Source: Candidatus Paracaedibacteraceae bacterium
GTDB taxonomy: Bacteria; Pseudomonadota; Alphaproteobacteria; UBA6184
Direction of reading: 5' to 3'
DNA: 8,132 nt
Assembly (NCBI GenBank): GCA_024236035.1
Contig: JACKLG010000007.1
Coordinates: forward strand, 1-8,132
Shown: piece by piece, positions 6,615 through 8,132 of the stretch
Layout of the letters: the number at the start of each line of letters is the position of its first letter
How positions within the stretch are numbered: position 1 is the stretch's first letter
The notes under the pieces: model-generated
What the model was told of the DNA's origin: nothing
What the model saw: only the letters and a program-made list of their open reading frames with translations
Databases searched by the model: none
Position numbers and translations under genes: made by a program

Positions 6615-7721
6615 TTAGGCAGTTTCTACTATCCAGCCGCCACCCAACACACGTGTGCCATCATACATCACACATGCCTGGCCTGGAGAAATTCCATACT
6701 CGCTATCCTCAAGCTCAATATACTGATCTTCAGGATTTGAAAATTTAACCCCCGCATTCATGGGCGCATTTGAAGAACGAATCTTCACACCAATTGGCTT
6801 ATTATACAAATGCATCGGAACATCCGCTAACCAATTAATCTCTTTCAAATACAGTTTTGTTCGCTGCAAATCTTCTTTATCACCCACAACAACTTGGCGT
6901 GTTTCAGGGATAATTTTTACAACGTACTTTGGCACTAAACTATTAATATATAAGCGACGGCGTTGACCAATTGTAAAATTAATAATACCTGGGTGCTGAC
7001 CCAACACATTACCTTGCATATCAACAACATCACCTGGTTCCAAGGCGTCAGGGCGCATCTTTTTAATTACACCTGCATAATCACCATTTGGCACAAAACA
7101 AATATCTTGGCTATCAGGTTTGTCTGCAACCTCTAAGCCAAATCGAGCTGCATGTGCCCGGGTTTCATCTTTACTCATATGACCCAATGGAAAATGTAAA
7201 AAATCCAATTGTTCTTTTGTGGTCGCAAACAAAAAATAACTTTGATCCCGATTAGGATCCACCCCCGCATGTAATTCAGGACCATCGTCGCCTTGCAATC
7301 GCTGCACATAATGCCCTGTTACCATGGCATCAGCATTCAGATCTCTGGCTGCCTGTAATAAATCTTTAAACTTTACGGTTTGGTTACACCTTACACAAGG
7401 GATGGGGGTTTCCCCTTGTAAATAAGACTCCACAAAATCATCAATCACGCCTTGCTTAAATCGGTCCTCATAATCAAAAACGTAATGCGGTATCCCAATT
7501 TTTTCAGCGACCATCGCGGCATCATAAATATCCTGACCAGCACAACAAGCACCTTTTTTTTGAGCCACCTGACCATAATCATATAATTGCAACGTAATGC
7601 CAATAACATCATATCCTCGCTCTGTCATTAAGCCTGCAGCAACAGAACTATCTACGCCTCCAGACATTGCCACAACTACGCGAGTTTCCGCCGCCGGTTT
7701 ATTCAACCCTAAATCAATCAT
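6615..7721 (-). CDS. mnmA: tRNA-specific 2-thiouridylase
   Basis: 368 residues. MnmA adds sulfur to uridine 34 of tRNAs for Lys, Glu and Gln, using ATP and a persulfide relay. The N-terminal PP-loop SGGVDSSV is at 20-27. The catalytic Cys pair is Cys112 (in PCVRCN, 108-113) and Cys208 (in SQDICFV, 204-210). TGHY at 135-138 and DQSYFLF at 159-165 are family landmarks. GQRRRLYI and the C-terminal PGQACVMYDGTRVLGGGWI form the tRNA-recognition and barrel parts. Length and order are complete, with no frameshift. The PCVRCN form is the alphaproteobacterial style. The ATG at 7721 has an AAGAG binding site about 8 bases upstream. It is followed, after 103 bases with no clear terminator, by holB. Confidence 0.97.
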   Translation of the reverse strand: MIDLGLNKPAAETRVVVAMSGGVDSSVAAGLMTERGYDVIGITLQLYDYGQVAQKKGACCAGQDIYDAAMVAEKIGIPHYVFDYEDRFKQGVIDDFVESYLQGETPIPCVRCNQTVKFKDLLQAARDLNADAMVTGHYVQRLQGDDGPELHAGVDPNRDQSYFLFATTKEQLDFLHFPLGHMSKDETRAHAARFGLEVADKPDSQDICFVPNGDYAGVIKKMRPDALEPGDVVDMQGNVLGQHPGIINFTIGQRRRLYINSLVPKYVVKIIPETRQVVVGDKEDLQRTKLYLKEINWLADVPMHLYNKPIGVKIRSSNAPMNAGVKFSNPEDQYIELEDSEYGISPGQACVMYDGTRVLGGGWIVETA

Positions 7722-8067
7722 AAAATCACTCTTATTTAATCAATGAATTTGTACTCTTTACATAAGGGGGTTTCGCATATAAATCAAGTGTTATATGAAC
7801 AGAAAACACATATCAACGAAACTTATCGCATATGAAAGATTGCGGGCGTCTTACAGCATGTTTGATACGCCACATTATTTATAAAAATTGCACATAAAAC
7901 AATTGCTTTAACCAGAGGGTTAACAAGAACTTCCCCCTAATACCTGGATTTTCTCGTTCGGTTTAGTTCCTTTCTAATATCCATCTAACCACAGCCTCAC
8001 ACGTCTCTATACTCACCTCAACATCCCACCCGCGTGCCGCTGGACCCAATAGTTAAAGAATGATGGG
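7722..8067. other. Intergenic stretch with no convincing gene
   Basis: About 345 bases lie between the mnmA start and the partial gene at the right edge. The left half is AT-rich and holds the candidate mnmA promoters. Two weak inverted repeats are present: GGCGT/ACGCC (7845-7849 with 7867-7871) and TTAACC-AGAG-GGTTAA (7908-7923). The part from about 7963 to 8060 looks less AT-rich than its surroundings and carries short open frames on both strands that look like debris rather than a gene. I see no tRNA, insertion sequence end or riboswitch. Confidence 0.5.
7790..7816 (-). promoter_or_regulatory. Possible mnmA promoter
   Basis: The minus strand reads TTGATA (7816-7811), a 15-base spacer, then TATAAC (7795-7790), which is 5 of 6 to the -10 consensus. 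The spacer is shorter than the ideal 17. A second candidate, TTGATT (7787-7782) with 17 bases to TATGTA (7764-7759), lies closer to the gene. One of these probably serves mnmA, but neither is decisive. Confidence 0.35.
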
Positions 8068-8077
8068 TTATAACCCA
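8064..8077. repeat. 14-bp perfect palindrome
   Basis: TGGGTTATAACCCA is a perfect palindrome with no loop. It overlaps the stop codon and last codons of the partial minus-strand gene. It could be a protein-binding site or a chance result; no second copy was found in the window. Confidence 0.6.
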
Positions 8078-8132
8078 CGTTTCTTCCACCATTCATCAGT
8101 TTTGAATTCTTCTGGTAAGTTGAGGTCATTTG
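8068..8132 (-). CDS. C-terminal end of an unidentified gene (5'-truncated by the window)
   Basis: A minus-strand frame enters from the right edge (first whole codon at 8130) and ends at TAA 8070-8068, giving 20 residues that finish LPEEFKTDEWWKKRGL. The charged, Trp-containing tail looks like a genuine protein C-terminus, and this is more coding-like than the opposite-strand frame that begins MMGYNPRFF at 8060. The family is not recognisable from so few residues, and I assign no function. The reading frame closes exactly on a 14-base palindrome. Just downstream, other minus-strand frames remain open for short distances, so this stop could be an old frameshift or nonsense change in a longer gene. 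Confidence 0.5.
   Translation of the reverse strand, partial: NDLNLPEEFKTDEWWKKRGL

Noticed and set aside
7845..7871. GGCGT/ACGCC inverted repeat as an mnmA leader or RNA structure
   Set aside because: A 5-bp stem with a 17-base loop is expected by chance.
7795..7884. Short plus-strand open frame of 29 codons (M-N-R-K-H-I-S...)
   Set aside because: It has no good ribosome binding site, no recognisable motif, and lies in the mnmA promoter region.
7908..7923. TTAACC-AGAG-GGTTAA hairpin as a terminator
   Set aside because: The stem is only 6 bp, and no T-run follows directly on either strand.
7963..8049. Minus-strand open frame of 28 codons starting with TTG
   Set aside because: It has a rare start and no binding site, and is far too short; kept only as possible debris in the findings.
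8060..8132. Plus-strand frame starting M-M-G-Y-N-P-R-F-F at the right edge
   Set aside because: It is antisense to a more coding-like minus-strand tail and has no clear ribosome binding site.

Overview
This AT-rich window reads as bacterial chromosome. The alphaproteobacterial style of MnmA and MetRS, the low GC content and the tight gene packing suggest an alphaproteobacterium, possibly of the host-associated Holosporales/Rickettsiales kind. That placement is an inference from protein flavour, not a database result. Most of the window is housekeeping and small metabolic genes. I see no CRISPR array, insertion sequence, tRNA or rRNA.

Left part, plus strand (1-1528): the tail of an unidentified gene, then a secreted protein resembling the DUF218/YdcF group, then a Nudix hydrolase joined to it by an ATGA stop/start overlap. 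The Nudix gene converges on the next block, and the two 3' ends overlap by 22 bases.

Middle, minus strand (read 4972 to 1507): metG (methionyl-tRNA synthetase), a stand-alone GyrI-like effector-binding protein whose ATG abuts the metG stop codon, a VOC/glyoxalase-fold protein, and a 3-hydroxyisobutyryl-CoA hydrolase-like member of the crotonase family. Gaps of 0, 13 and 9 bases imply one transcript. A strong hairpin terminator (5050-5083) isolates this block from the genes upstream.

Right part, minus strand (read 7721 to 5088): mnmA (tRNA 2-thiouridylase), then a promoter with a perfect TTGACA box driving holB (DNA polymerase III delta' subunit) and a small outer-membrane beta-barrel protein. 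The barrel gene starts inside the holB stop codon, and the pair ends at the terminator.

Right edge (7722-8132): about 345 bases without a convincing gene, holding the probable mnmA promoter region and possible gene debris. At the very end is the C-terminus of a minus-strand gene cut by the window, with a 14-base perfect palindrome on its stop codon. Nothing here makes a strong case for a new biological system. The most unusual points are the holB/outer-membrane-protein coupling, the degenerate delta' subunit, the metG-linked GyrI/VOC/hydrolase set, the secreted DUF218-like protein coupled to a Nudix enzyme, and the right-edge debris.
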